64,000 bases of DNA from AP-15 sp963738185 (GTDB lineage Bacteria; Pseudomonadota; Alphaproteobacteria; ATCC43930; CGMCC-115725): contig CAVTVA010000002.1 in NCBI GenBank assembly GCA_963738185.1, forward strand, positions 246,120 to 310,119, in the 5' to 3' direction. Position numbers and translations under genes: made by a program. Positions 34,117 through 43,350 of the stretch are shown here, one piece after another. Each line of letters starts with the position of its first letter. Position 1 is the first letter of the stretch. The notes beneath the pieces are model-generated. The model made no database searches. It was not told the origin of the DNA and was given only the letters and a program-made list of their open reading frames with translations.

Positions 34117-36072
34117 ATGGCTGTCGACCACACCCGGATCGACCGTACGAGCGCCATGGGAGCCACGATCTGGCCCGATGGCGCCGGCTTCCGCACCTGG
34201 GCGCCTGGCGCCTCTGCCGTGTTCGTCGTCGCCGGCGCGCGGCTCGCGGCGGCTCAGGCTCCCGGCTGGCGCCCCGACCAGCAGGACGCCCTGGCATCGC
34301 TGGGCGACGGCAGCTGGGGCGGCTTTGTCGCCGGGCTGCGCGCCGGCGAGCCCTACATGTTCTTTATCGACGGGGCCGGCAGCGCCGGTTGGAAGCGTGA
34401 CCCTTTTGCCCGTGAGTTGACGATCGCGCCGGCGTTTCCCGACAGCTTCTGCGTGGCGCGCGATCCTGCCTCCTACCCCTGGCACGACCAGGATTGGCGC
34501 CCGCCCGCGTTTAACGACCTGACCATCTACCAGCTCCATATCGGCACGTGGTGGGCGCAGGACGGTTCGGGACATGACGCGCGTGCGACGCGCGGCGGCA
34601 CCTTTCTCGACGCGGCGGAGAAGCTCGGCTATTTGCGGGGCCTTGGCGTGACCGCGGTCCAGCTGCTGCCGGTGCAGGAATTCGAGACAGCGTTCAGCCT
34701 CGGCTACAATGGCGTCGATTATTTCTCGCCCGAAGCCGAATACGTCGTGCCCTCGAGCGAGCTGCAAAAGCCGCTCGACGCCGTCAATCCGATGCTGGCG
34801 GCGTTCGGCAAGCCCCCGCTGACCGCGGCGCAGCTGGCACCCGGCGTCAATCAGCTGAAATGCTTCGTCGATCTGTGCCATCTGCACGGCATCGCGGTCA
34901 TCTTCGACCTCGTCTACAACCACGCCGGCGGCGGCTTTGACGATCGCAGTCTATGGTTCTACGATCGTCAGGCGAACGGCAATCTGAACCATAGCCTGTA
35001 CTTCACCGATCAAGGCTGGGCCGGGGGCCAAATCTTCGCCTACTGGAATTGGTGGGTCTCCCAATTCCTGATCGACAATGCCCGTTTTTTCCTCGGCGAA
35101 TACCGCATCGATGGGATCCGCTACGACGAGGTCCGGGTAATCGAGAACAATGGTGGACGCGAATTCTGTCAGCACCTGACGGAGACGGTGCGCGCAACCA
35201 ATCCGGCGGCTATCCAAGTTGCGGAATACTGGAACCCGGACCGGCCCAGCGCGATAAGGCCGCCGCCGGGCGGCCTCGGCTTTGATGCCGAGCTCGGCGA
35301 TCAGCTGCGCGACGCGCTGCGCGGCTTGGCGGCGCAGGCCGCCCGCGGCGCCTCAACCCCGCTCGACTTCTCGGCCGTAGCGAGCGCGCTGGTTCCATCT
35401 GCCGGCGTTTTTGACGCCTGGCGCCTCGTGCAGTGCCTAGAGAACCAGGACCTCACCTATGCCGGCCATGCCGGCGCCGCCCGCGTGCCGATGCTGGCCG
35501 ATGCGTCGGATCGGCGCTCCTGGTATGCCCGCAGCCGCAGCCGCGTCGTCACGGCGTTGCTGTTGACGGCTCCCGGAATCCCGTCGCTGTTCATGGGCGA
35601 GGAGTTTCTGGAGGACAAGAACTGGAGCGACGACCGCGGCGCGAACGGCCTGATCTGGTGGGAAGGCCTGGACGGCCCCAATTCGGCAATGCGCGACTTT
35701 CTGCGCTGCGTAACGGATCTGCTGCATCTTCGCCGGACCGAGGCCGCGCTGCGCGCCGGCGGCGCGCGTGTTTCGCGGGTCGAGAATTACGACCGCACCA
35801 TCGTGCTGCACCGCTGGATCGAGTGGCAGGGCCGCGACGTCATCGTCATTGCCAGCCTCGATGAGGCGCCGAAGCACGACTATGCGATCGGGCTGCCCTT
35901 TGCCGGCGAGTGGCGCGAGCTGTTCAACAGCGATGTTTACGACGGCTTTCCGAACCCTGGAGCGGTCGGCAATGGCGGTGCCGTGCACGCCTCCGGCGCG
36001 CCGCTCGATGGCTTCGGCGCGTCCGCGGCGCTAACGCTGCCCGCCAATGGCGTGATCGTGCTGGCCCGCTGA
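34117..36072 (+). CDS. GH13 alpha-amylase-family enzyme (branching-enzyme / trehalohydrolase-like)
   Basis: The 651-residue protein starts MAVDHTRIDRTSAMG after a GGAGACCGAG. A carbohydrate-binding-module-48-like N-terminus (WPDGAGFRTWAPGASAVFVV) precedes a TIM barrel. Region I is IFDLVYNHAGG, region II is IDGIRYDEV with the nucleophile Asp, and region III is VAEYW with the acid/base Glu. Region IV is LENQDL, where Gln replaces the His of the usual NHD. A C-terminal all-beta domain has NGVIVLAR. Overall it resembles GlgB and TreZ-type enzymes acting on alpha-1,4-glucan. The His-to-Gln change is unusual. No other glycogen or trehalose gene is adjacent. Confidence 0.8.
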   Translation: MAVDHTRIDRTSAMGATIWPDGAGFRTWAPGASAVFVVAGARLAAAQAPGWRPDQQDALASLGDGSWGGFVAGLRAGEPYMFFIDGAGSAGWKRDPFARELTIAPAFPDSFCVARDPASYPWHDQDWRPPAFNDLTIYQLHIGTWWAQDGSGHDARATRGGTFLDAAEKLGYLRGLGVTAVQLLPVQEFETAFSLGYNGVDYFSPEAEYVVPSSELQKPLDAVNPMLAAFGKPPLTAAQLAPGVNQLKCFVDLCHLHGIAVIFDLVYNHAGGGFDDRSLWFYDRQANGNLNHSLYFTDQGWAGGQIFAYWNWWVSQFLIDNARFFLGEYRIDGIRYDEVRVIENNGGREFCQHLTETVRATNPAAIQVAEYWNPDRPSAIRPPPGGLGFDAELGDQLRDALRGLAAQAARGASTPLDFSAVASALVPSAGVFDAWRLVQCLENQDLTYAGHAGAARVPMLADASDRRSWYARSRSRVVTALLLTAPGIPSLFMGEEFLEDKNWSDDRGANGLIWWEGLDGPNSAMRDFLRCVTDLLHLRRTEAALRAGGARVSRVENYDRTIVLHRWIEWQGRDVIVIASLDEAPKHDYAIGLPFAGEWRELFNSDVYDGFPNPGAVGNGGAVHASGAPLDGFGASAALTLPANGVIVLAR

Positions 36073-36152
36073 GATTAGCTCAGCGCTCCGATTTAAGCCG
36101 CTGGCGTATGGAGCGGCGATCACCGCTCCCGGCACCTCGCTTGCCGCGGGCG

Positions 36153-36875
36153 TCAGGCCTCGCCGTCGAGCTCGGGGTAGTGGCGGAAGATGCCGTGCTC
36201 GTTGAACGGGATGCGGCGGTCCGAGGCGAGGTAGGCGGCGATCCGCGGGCGGGCGGCGACCGCGTCATGCACCGCCGCGACGCGCGGGAATCTCGGCTCG
36301 AGCGCGGCCATGGCGCGGGGAAAGGCGTAGCGCAGGCCGGCGACGATCTGGAACAGCGACAGCTCGGGATAGCTCAGCCGCGCGCCGACGAGATGGTCGC
36401 CGCGAGAATTGTTGCGCGCCAGCACCCGCTCGAAATAGCCGAGATATTTCGGTATCCGCGACCGGCGAAAATCGGCGGCGCGGGCGAGCGCTTCCTGGCG
36501 CTGGTCCTCGTAATAGAGGCTGCTGGCGATCGGGTGGTGCGCGTCATGCGCCTCATCGACAACATCGGCGATGGTCAGCTGCAGCTGATGCGCCCACAGC
36601 CGCCCCTCCTCGGATGCCGGCGCCAGGCCGTGATGCGCGCCCAGATATAAGAGGATGTTGGCGGTCTGCCCGATCAGCATCGTCCCGGCCCTCAAAAACG
36701 GCGGGGCGAAGGACGGGCGGGCGATGTCCTCGGCGTCGAGCAGCCGTGTCATCTCGGCGTCGCCGCCCGGCTGCCGGGCGACATCGACATAGTCGGCGCC
36801 GGCCTCCTCCAGCGCCAGCCGGACAAACTCGCCGCGACCCTGGATCGCCGACCAATAATAAAGCTCATAACGCAT
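36153..36875 (-). CDS. Glutathione S-transferase family protein
   Basis: The start MRYELYYWSAIQGRGEFVRL (36875) leads a thioredoxin-fold N-domain (residues 1-85, with the ARPSFAPPFL cis-Pro region and GQTANILLYLG glutathione-gamma-glutamyl site). An all-helical C-domain follows, with LADVVDEAHD-like TIADVVDEAHDAHHPI and ELSLFQIVAGLRYAFPRAM. The 240-residue length is normal. The frame extends upstream to 37007, but that part overlaps the doc gene and is not protein-like. Substrate unknown. Confidence 0.85.
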   Translation of the reverse strand: MRYELYYWSAIQGRGEFVRLALEEAGADYVDVARQPGGDAEMTRLLDAEDIARPSFAPPFLRAGTMLIGQTANILLYLGAHHGLAPASEEGRLWAHQLQLTIADVVDEAHDAHHPIASSLYYEDQRQEALARAADFRRSRIPKYLGYFERVLARNNSRGDHLVGARLSYPELSLFQIVAGLRYAFPRAMAALEPRFPRVAAVHDAVAARPRIAAYLASDRRIPFNEHGIFRHYPELDGEA

Positions 36876-36916
36876 CGGTTCCGCTCCTGCTCCGGGGTGG
36901 GCGAGCGCGATGCGGT

Positions 36917-37308
36917 CTATCTCTCGATCACAAACGGCCGGATCGCTCGAACAAAATCCTCTTCCTCGGTTCGATGCTCGACCAGCGCGATCACCGCATC
37001 GGCCCAAGCTACGCTGTCCTCAATCGTCACCTCGTAGCCATTCTCATTAAGGAATTGCACCATTGCTACAAAGCAAGTGCGCTTGTTTCCTTGCGTAAAT
37101 GCGTGTGCTTGCGCGATGCCCGCGAGCAGCCGGACAGCCAACGCAACAACATCGTCCTCACCATAGCCGAATGCATTTTGCGGGCGCGCCAAAGCACTTT
37201 CCAGCAGCCCCTGATCACGGAGGAAATGCGGCCTCCAGTGATCCCGACAACGGCTCGATTGATCTCGACGACTGTCTCTAAGGACAGCCATTTAGGCTCA
37301 TTTGGCAA
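36917..37308 (-). CDS. doc: Fic/Doc-family toxin (death-on-curing), apparently frameshifted
   Basis: The N-terminus MPNEPKWLSLETVVEINRAV starts at 37308. After GITGG (about 37240) the frame becomes nonsense, while another frame continues PHFLRDQGLLESALARPQNAF through the Fic core AHAFTQGNKRTCFVAMVQFL (HxFxxGNKRT) to the stop at 36917. One base is missing near 37235-37245; GGCCC reduced to GGCC would explain it. Doc phosphorylates EF-Tu to stop translation. As read, the toxin is inactive. If the missing base is a sequencing error it is intact. It overlaps the antitoxin gene by 11 bases. Confidence 0.75.
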
Positions 37309-37474
37309 GTTCTGCGAGGATGTTGGGGAAGCGGGAAATAATCTGGCGGGCTAATTCCGCGTGATCGATCTCGCCTTCAACTGGCCGCGCGCGCAGAACT
37401 TCCTTCGCCGCGGGTTGGCGCGATGTGGCGGCCGGCTTCGGCTGCTGCTGACGAGTATCCTGGGTATCCGGCAT
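37298..37474 (-). CDS. Small antitoxin upstream of doc
   Basis: A 58-residue ORF starting MPDTQDTRQQQPKPAATSRQ and ending RQIISRFPNILAELAK overlaps the doc start by 11 bases. Small proteins ending in xxRFPxxLAxLAK precede doc genes in many alphaproteobacteria and act as the antitoxin. The C-terminal helix would fill the Fic active-site groove, as Phd does. A longer start at 37579 is open but includes the intergenic palindrome. Confidence 0.65.
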   Translation of the reverse strand: MPDTQDTRQQQPKPAATSRQPAAKEVLRARPVEGEIDHAELARQIISRFPNILAELAK

Positions 37475-37558
37475 GTGACGATGGTCCAAGGCTGTTCCAC
37501 CCGATAAGTACTCGATCGGCCGAAAATCGCAAGCTCGGCGCCAATCCCCAGTCGCTTT

Positions 37559-37577
37559 GCCCGGACTTGATCCGGGC
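37559..37577. repeat. Intergenic palindrome, second copy
   Basis: GCCCGGA-cttga-TCCGGGC is the reverse-complement form of the repeat at 10782-10800, flanked by CATCCACG in the same relative position. It lies in the 263-base gap upstream of the doc module, in which no gene was recognised. Confidence 0.7.
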
Positions 37578-37737
37578 ATCCACGCCGTAAAGCGTTCGGG
37601 TCAAGGATGCGGGGGGAGAATTGCGAATGAACGGCGCGATGCGTCTTCAGCCGCACAGAGCGTATAGTGCGGCGCGGATCTGCTTGAGGATCGGGTCCCC
37701 GGGCATTGTCCTCCTCCGAACACGGGGGTGACCTCGC

Positions 37738-38960
37738 ATGCAACAGGCCTACGCAATCTCGCGCTCGTTATCAGCCGCCGCAGCCGCGGTGGCGCGGAAT
37801 GCGGCGCTCGCGCTCGGTCTCGTGCTGCTCCCGACGATCGCCATGGCTGCGCCGACGGAGAGCTGCGGCGCGCCGGCCGATCTGCACGATGGCTGGACGG
37901 TCGCCGCACCGGCGCAGGAGGGGCTCGATCCGAAGCTGATCTGCGCGATCGGCCCGCGCCTCGAAAAAATGACCGGAGGCCGACCCGAACGGCGTCGTCG
38001 TCGTGCGGCACGGGGCGCTGGTCTACGAGCATTATTTCACCGGTGAGGACGAGCCGCTGGCTGGAGATGCACCGCGGAGAGCCGCCGGGATAGCCGCACG
38101 ATGCAGACCTTGCACGACCTGCACTCGATCACGAAAAGCGTCGTCGCGATCCTGACGGGCATCGCCTTCGACCGCGGCTGGCTGAAGGATGTCAACGCCC
38201 CGGTACTTCTCGTTCTTCCCGCAATACGCCGGTCTGCGCACGCCGGAGAAGGACCAGATCACGTTGCGCGACCTGCTGACGATGACCTCGGGCCTCGCCT
38301 GGCCCGAATGGGCAGTCTCCTCGTATGCGAAAATCTCGCGACTGGATGCAACGCGTCCGACCCGGATCGCTTCGTGCTCGCACGGCCGGTCGCGGCGACG
38401 CCGGGAGTGGAGTGGCATTACAGACAACGGCGGCGTCGGGTGATCGGCGCCATATTGGACAAGGTCTCGGGTCATCGACCGCTCGATCAGTTCGCCAAAA
38501 AGGCGCTGTTCGACCCGCTCGGGATCACGGACTGGGCGTGGGGGCGGATGGCGAACGGTCGATCCGGCCGCATCTGGCGGGTTGCTGCTGCGCCCGCGCG
38601 GATCTGGCGAAGATCGGTCAGCTGGTGCTGAACCACGGCGTCTTGGCACGGACAGCGGATCGTCTCGGCCGCCTGGATCGACGCGATGACGGCCGCGCAG
38701 AGCCCGCCCGGCTGGATGCTCGGCGGCTGGGCGGAGATGCCTACGGCTATCTGTGGTGGCGCGGCCGCGCTGGTGATCGACAGCCGCGAGTTCGATTGGG
38801 TCGGCGGCAATCGGCGCGGGAGGGCAGCGCCTTTATGTCGTGCCTAGCCTCGATCTGGTCGTCGCCGTCACCGCCGGCGTCCATCAAACGCGGCGGTCTC
38901 CAAGATGTCGCCGGCGACACCGCGCTCGACATGGTGCTGCGCGCGGCGACGAGCCACTGA
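37738..38960 (+). pseudogene. Class C beta-lactamase-type serine hydrolase, multiply frameshifted
   Basis: A signal-peptide start (MQQAYAISRSLSAAAAAVAR...AMAAPTES) at 37738 is followed, in changing frames, by pieces of one serine hydrolase: DPNGVVVVRHGALVYEHYF, LHSITKSVVAILTGIAFDRG with the SxxK nucleophile, FFPQYAGLRTPEKDQITLRD, LLTMTSGLAWPEW, ATPGVEWHY, ILDKVSG, KALFDPLGITDWAW, LAKIGQLVLNHG and the final EFDWVGGN. At least six frame changes are needed, so the gene is not translatable as shown. Such enzymes are penicillin-binding-like esterases or beta-lactamases. Many indels suggest real decay, though assembly error cannot be excluded. Confidence 0.75.
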
Positions 38961-39126
38961 CGAGCCGCCGCAGCGGCCCTGCGGCGATCCGCGATTGTCG
39001 CGCCGGGGCATTGCATGCTGCGCAGTTGCCCAAAGGTTAAGCTTCTGCCATGTTCCGGCCGCTCCGACCTGTCCTCGCCGGGCAGCGGAGGTATCCCTGT
39101 CTGCTGGTCGCGAGGCACGCTTTCGG

Positions 39127-41235
39127 ATGGCTCACGAATACTACCCCTTTGTCGCCCTGGTCATCGCCTGCGGGGTGCTGGCGCTGATCTATGGCTTTGT
39201 CAGCAGCCGGCAGGTGCTCAGCGCCAATGCCGGGACCGCCCGGATGCAGGAAATCTCGGGCGCGGTGCAGATCGGCGCGCGCGCCTATCTGAACCGGCAA
39301 TACCGCGCCGTCGCGATCGTCGGCATCGTCATCCTGATCATGCTCGGCGTGCTGCTCGGCGTGCGCGTCGCGCTCGGCTACCTGATCGGCGCAGTGCTGT
39401 CGGGCACCGCCGGCTATATCGGGATGAACGTCTCGGTGCGGGCCAATGTGCGCACCGCGCAGGCGGCGCGCGGCGGCCTCAAACCCGGGCTCGCGATCGC
39501 CTTCAAGGCGGGTGCGGTGACCGGGCTCCTGGTGGTCGGGCTCGGGCTCCTCGGCGTCTCGATCTATTATTTCATCCTGCGCGCCTGGGTCGGCGGCGAT
39601 GATTTGCGCCCGGTGCTGGAAGCCATGGTCGGGTTGAGCTTTGGCGCCTCGCTGATCTCGATTTTTGCCCGGCTCGGCGGCGGCATCTTCACCAAGGGGG
39701 CCGATGTCGGCGCCGATCTGGTCGGCAAGGTCGAGGCCGGCATCCCCGAGGACGACCCCCGCAACCCCGCGGTGATCGCCGACAATGTCGGCGACAATGT
39801 CGGCGATTGCGCCGGCATGGCGGCCGATCTGTTTGAGACCTACGCTGTCACGATCGTCGCGACGATGCTGCTGGCCGCGATCTTTTTCGTCCCGCCGCTG
39901 CGCGACAAGATGCTGCTGCTGCCGCTGGTGATCGGCGCCGTGTGCATCGTCACCTCGGTGATCGGCACGTTCTTTGTCCGCCTCGGCCCCGACAACGGGA
40001 TCATGAAGGCGCTCTATAAGGGGCTCGTCGCCACCGGCGTCCTGTCGATCGTGGCGATCGCTCTGGTGATCTGGTGGCTCGTCGGTCTGTCGCAGCCGCT
40101 GGCGATGACCACCGGCGCCTCGGTCACCGGGGTCGGATTATGGCTGTGCGCGATCGTCGGGCTGGGCGTGACCGGGTTTATCGTCTGGATCACCGAATAT
40201 TACACCGCGACCAACTACCGCCCGGTGCGCAGCATCGCCCAGAGCTCGACCACCGGCCACGGCACCAATGTGATCCAGGGGCTGGCGGTGTCGATGGAGG
40301 CGACGGCGCTGCCGGTCATCGTGATCTGCGTCGGCATCATCGTCTCGTACCTGATCTGCGGGCTGTTCGGGATCGCGGTGGCGGCGACAACGATGCTGGC
40401 GCTGGCCGGCATGATCATCGCCCTCGATGCTTATGGGCCGGTCACCGACAACGCCGGCGGCATCGCCGAGATGGCCGACCTGCCGCGCGAGGTGCGGCGC
40501 ACCACCGACGCGCTCGACGCGGTCGGCAACACCACCAAGGCGGTCACCAAGGGCTATGCGATCGGTTCGGCGGGGCTCGCCTCTCTGGTTCTGTTTGCCG
40601 CCTATACCGAGGATTTGCGGCACTATTTCCCCAATCTGCACGTCAATTTCGCGTTGCAGAACCCGTTTGTCGTGATCGGGCTGTTTATCGGCGGGCTGCT
40701 CCCCTATCTGTTCGGCGCAATGGGCATGACCGCGGTCGGCCGCGCCGCCGGCTCGGTCGTGGTCGAGGTGCGCCGGCAATTCCGCGATATTCCGGGCATC
40801 ATGGAGGGCAAGGCCAAGCCCGATTATGGGCTGGCGGTCGATCTGCTGACCCGGGCCGCGATCCGCGAGATGATCGTGCCCTCCTTGCTGCCGGTGGTGG
40901 CGCCGATCGTGCTCTACATCATCGTCGATCTGATCGCCGGGCGGGCCGCCGCGTTCAGCGCGCTTGGCGCGATGCTGCTCGGCACCATCGTCACCGGGCT
41001 GTTTGTGGCGATCTCGATGACCTCGGGCGGCGGCGCCTGGGACAACGCGAAGAAATACATCGAGGAGGGGCATCACGGCGGCAAGGGCTCCGAGCCGCAC
41101 AAGGCCGCGGTCACCGGCGACACGGTCGGCGACCCCTACAAGGATACCGCCGGCCCCGCGGTCAACCCGATGATCAAGATCACCAACATCGTGGCGCTGC
41201 TGCTGCTCGCGATCCTGGCGAAATGGTTCTTCTGA
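39127..41235 (+). CDS. hppA: H(+)-translocating membrane pyrophosphatase (K(+)-independent type)
   Basis: A 702-residue protein with about 16 membrane helices, starting MAHEYYPFVALVIACGVLAL. The pyrophosphate-binding signatures are DVGADLVGKVEAGIPEDDPR and AVIADNVGDNVGDCAGMAADLFETY. A C-terminal site has NPMIKITNIVALL. The sequence GNTTKAVTKGYAIGSA has Lys where potassium-dependent enzymes have Ala, the residue that decides potassium independence, so this should be a proton pump without K+ requirement. It couples PPi hydrolysis to proton export across the inner membrane. The frame is intact. An upstream in-frame extension to 38905 overlaps the pseudogene and is not used. Confidence 0.95.
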   Translation: MAHEYYPFVALVIACGVLALIYGFVSSRQVLSANAGTARMQEISGAVQIGARAYLNRQYRAVAIVGIVILIMLGVLLGVRVALGYLIGAVLSGTAGYIGMNVSVRANVRTAQAARGGLKPGLAIAFKAGAVTGLLVVGLGLLGVSIYYFILRAWVGGDDLRPVLEAMVGLSFGASLISIFARLGGGIFTKGADVGADLVGKVEAGIPEDDPRNPAVIADNVGDNVGDCAGMAADLFETYAVTIVATMLLAAIFFVPPLRDKMLLLPLVIGAVCIVTSVIGTFFVRLGPDNGIMKALYKGLVATGVLSIVAIALVIWWLVGLSQPLAMTTGASVTGVGLWLCAIVGLGVTGFIVWITEYYTATNYRPVRSIAQSSTTGHGTNVIQGLAVSMEATALPVIVICVGIIVSYLICGLFGIAVAATTMLALAGMIIALDAYGPVTDNAGGIAEMADLPREVRRTTDALDAVGNTTKAVTKGYAIGSAGLASLVLFAAYTEDLRHYFPNLHVNFALQNPFVVIGLFIGGLLPYLFGAMGMTAVGRAAGSVVVEVRRQFRDIPGIMEGKAKPDYGLAVDLLTRAAIREMIVPSLLPVVAPIVLYIIVDLIAGRAAAFSALGAMLLGTIVTGLFVAISMTSGGGAWDNAKKYIEEGHHGGKGSEPHKAAVTGDTVGDPYKDTAGPAVNPMIKITNIVALLLLAILAKWFF

Positions 41236-41267
41236 CCGCGCCGCGGACGGATGCGGCCGATGCCGGG

Positions 41268-41771
41268 CTACTGATCGCTATACGGGTTTGGCCCGGCGGG
41301 CTTGCCGCCACCGCCGCTGCTCGCTCCGCCGCCACTGCCGTTGAACTTGCCGAGATTGCCGATCAGCTGCTCGAGAAACGACAGCTCACGGCCGGGGGCG
41401 GGTGTGGTCCGCGCGACCGGCTCGATCTCGCGCCCATTGTGCAACGTCTTATGGTCGACCGCCTGGACGACCCCGTCGTTATTGAAATCGACGATATAGA
41501 CTTCCTGGTCCAGCACCTTTGGATCGAAAAACGCAACCTGCTTGGTGCGGCGGCTGATATAGTACCAATCCTTGTCGTCGAAGACGCCGACACTGGACGG
41601 AGTTCCCAGTATGCTGGCGACTTGTTCCTTGGTGGTCTTGCCGGGATGGATCTGGGCGAGCTCGTCCGGCGGCGGCAGATTGCCGCGCTGGTCGACGGTG
41701 GCTGCACAGCCGGCGAGCGCGACGGCTACCGACAGGGCGGCAACGGCGGTGGGCAAGCGAAGCATGGTCAT
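41268..41771 (-). CDS. bamE: Outer-membrane assembly lipoprotein BamE
   Basis: The 167-residue product has a lipoprotein signal (MTMLRLPTAVAALSVAVALAGC) with a lipobox LAGC. A SmpA/OmlA domain follows: IHPGKTTKEQVASILGTPSS, DKDWYYISRR, VYIVDFNNDGVV. BamE stabilises the BamA-BamD complex that inserts beta-barrel proteins. The C-terminal GSGGGASSGGGGKPAGPNP is a low-complexity extension. It is divergent from the cbp3-type gene, an arrangement conserved in alphaproteobacteria. Convergent with hppA, 32 bases between stops. Confidence 0.92.
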   Translation of the reverse strand: MTMLRLPTAVAALSVAVALAGCAATVDQRGNLPPPDELAQIHPGKTTKEQVASILGTPSSVGVFDDKDWYYISRRTKQVAFFDPKVLDQEVYIVDFNNDGVVQAVDHKTLHNGREIEPVARTTPAPGRELSFLEQLIGNLGKFNGSGGGASSGGGGKPAGPNPYSDQ

Positions 41772-41916
41772 GGCTCGGCAAGAGATAAGATTTCACAATA
41801 CCAGGACTGGGTCGACTCAGGTCTCGATTGAAGCCGATCGAGGCCGAGTCTATCTGTGATTCGTACTTTCAGGCGAGAGTCGTGACTTGTCAACGGCGGC
41901 GGTGCCCGCGATCCCG

Positions 41917-42489
41917 ATGCTGATTTCGCTCCCTCGACGCAAGCCCATTCGCGATGCGGCCGCAGCCGCCTATGCTCGGATCGTCGAGCAGGCGCGGCAG
42001 CCGGTGTTTTTCGCGGCCCATGGCGTGCCGGACACGCTTGACGGGCGATTCGAGCTGATCTGCCTGCATGCGTTCTGCTATCTCCATCGCATGAGGGCCG
42101 AGGGGCCGCCAGCAGCAGCGCTGTCCCAGGCGGTGTTCGACACGATGTTCGCCGATCTCGATCGCTCAATACGCGAGCTGGGGGTCGGCGATTTGAGCGT
42201 CGGCAAGCATGTGAAGCGCATGGCTCGGAGCTTTTACGGGCGAATCCGCGCCTATCAGGAAGGGATCGACAGCGGGGATGCGGTGCTGGGCGCGGCATTG
42301 ACCCGCAATCTCTACGGCACCCGACGCGACGCCGTCGCAGCGATCGGCGCGATGACCGGATATGTGCGCCGGGCGGTCGCGGAGCTGGAGCAGCAGGCTG
42401 CGGCAGAGCTGCTCTGCGGTCGGCTTCGTTTCCCGAACCCCGAAAATGCCGAAACCGGCGCGGAGCACGCCGCATCGGGCGCCGCATGA
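41917..42489 (+). CDS. Ubiquinol-cytochrome c chaperone family protein (CBP3-like)
   Basis: The preferred ATG at 41917 (MLISLPRRKPIRDAAAAAYA) gives 190 residues; GTG 41902 or TTG 41887 are alternatives and no clear ribosome-binding site settles it. Family features are RIVEQARQPVFFAAHGVPDTLDGRFEL, ICLHAFCYLHRM, and VFDTMFADLDRSIRELGVGDLSVGKHVKRMARSFYGRI. Mitochondrial Cbp3/UQCC1 helps assemble cytochrome b of complex III, and the bacterial homologue sits in the same conserved cluster. It overlaps the start of the DUF177 gene by four bases. Confidence 0.85.
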   Translation: MLISLPRRKPIRDAAAAAYARIVEQARQPVFFAAHGVPDTLDGRFELICLHAFCYLHRMRAEGPPAAALSQAVFDTMFADLDRSIRELGVGDLSVGKHVKRMARSFYGRIRAYQEGIDSGDAVLGAALTRNLYGTRRDAVAAIGAMTGYVRRAVAELEQQAAAELLCGRLRFPNPENAETGAEHAASGAA

Positions 42490-43016
42490 CGGCAGAAACG
42501 ATACCGGAATTCTCCCGGCCGGTTCGGCTTGCCGCGCTGGGGTCGGCGCCGTTTCGCCAACATATCGAGGCCAGCGCGGACGAGCGCCAAGGCCTCGCCC
42601 GCCGGCTCGACCTGGTGGCGCTCGATCGACTGAGCGCGACGGTGACCTTGTCCCGCCGAGAGGGCGATGCCATCCTGCTCGAAGCAGTGTTCGAGGCCGA
42701 GTTCACGCAGGAATGTGTCGTCACCCTCGAACCGGTTGCGGGCGCGGTCCGTCGAGAATTCAGCCTGCTTTACGGGCCGGTCGGCGATGACCAGTCCGAG
42801 ATCGATCTCGGTCTTGACGAGAGCGTGTTCGAGCCGATGACCGGCGATTCGATCGATATCGGCGAGGCCGTGGCCCAGGAGCTGTCTCTCGCGCTTCCCG
42901 AATTCCCGCGCCACCCCGATGCCCTGCAGGCTGAAGCCATTGATGCCGAGCCGGCCGAAGCAATCGAGCCGCCGTTTGCCGCATTGGCAAGGCTGCGCAG
43001 CGTCCAGCGAGATTGA
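42486..43016 (+). CDS. YceD / DUF177 family protein
   Basis: The 176-residue acidic protein starts MTAETIPEFSRPVRLAAL at an ATGA overlap with the previous gene. Family marks are FTQECVVTLEPVAGAVRREF with the conserved Cys and the acidic EIDLGLDESVFEPMTGDSIDIGEAVAQELSLALP. YceD is nearly always upstream of rpmF and is involved in 23S rRNA accumulation or processing in several bacteria and plastids. The conserved neighbours support the call. Confidence 0.88.
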   Translation: MTAETIPEFSRPVRLAALGSAPFRQHIEASADERQGLARRLDLVALDRLSATVTLSRREGDAILLEAVFEAEFTQECVVTLEPVAGAVRREFSLLYGPVGDDQSEIDLGLDESVFEPMTGDSIDIGEAVAQELSLALPEFPRHPDALQAEAIDAEPAEAIEPPFAALARLRSVQRD

Positions 43017-43135
43017 GCCGATCTCGGGCCCGCGCGGCTGCGGCCGCATCGATTGTCCGGTCCCGTTGTCAGTGTTGCCGTGGCGGCGGTTTTTGGCTAA
43101 TTACCGGGGTCGCTGCGCCCCAGATAGAGTTGCCC

Positions 43136-43324
43136 ATGGCCGTCCCAAAAAAGAAAACCTCGCCGTCGCGTCGCAACATGCGGCGGTCGCATCATGCCCT
43201 GAAGCCGGCTGCCTACGCCGAATGCCCAAATTGCGGTGAGCTCAAGCGGCCACATCATCTGTGTGCGGCTTGCGGCTACTACGATGGCCGCGAGGTGACG
43301 CCGCCGCGCTCGGAGACTGGCTGA
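43136..43324 (+). CDS. rpmF: 50S ribosomal protein L32
   Basis: The ATG at 43136 begins MAVPKKKTSPSRRNMRRSHH, the standard L32 N-terminus. A zinc-ribbon with CPNC and CAAC follows. Length is 62 residues. It is part of the large ribosomal subunit. An upstream extension is open but is ordinary intergenic DNA. It precedes plsX by 26 bases, the usual rpmF-plsX-fabH operon. Confidence 0.97.
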   Translation: MAVPKKKTSPSRRNMRRSHHALKPAAYAECPNCGELKRPHHLCAACGYYDGREVTPPRSETG

Positions 43325-43350
43325 GCATCAGCCGCGGCGGAGGGCCGCTC

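Noticed and set aside
40074..41831. Alternative-frame 585-codon ORF inside hppA
   Set aside because: Arg/Asp/Gly-rich shadow of the pyrophosphatase, which has all its signature motifs.
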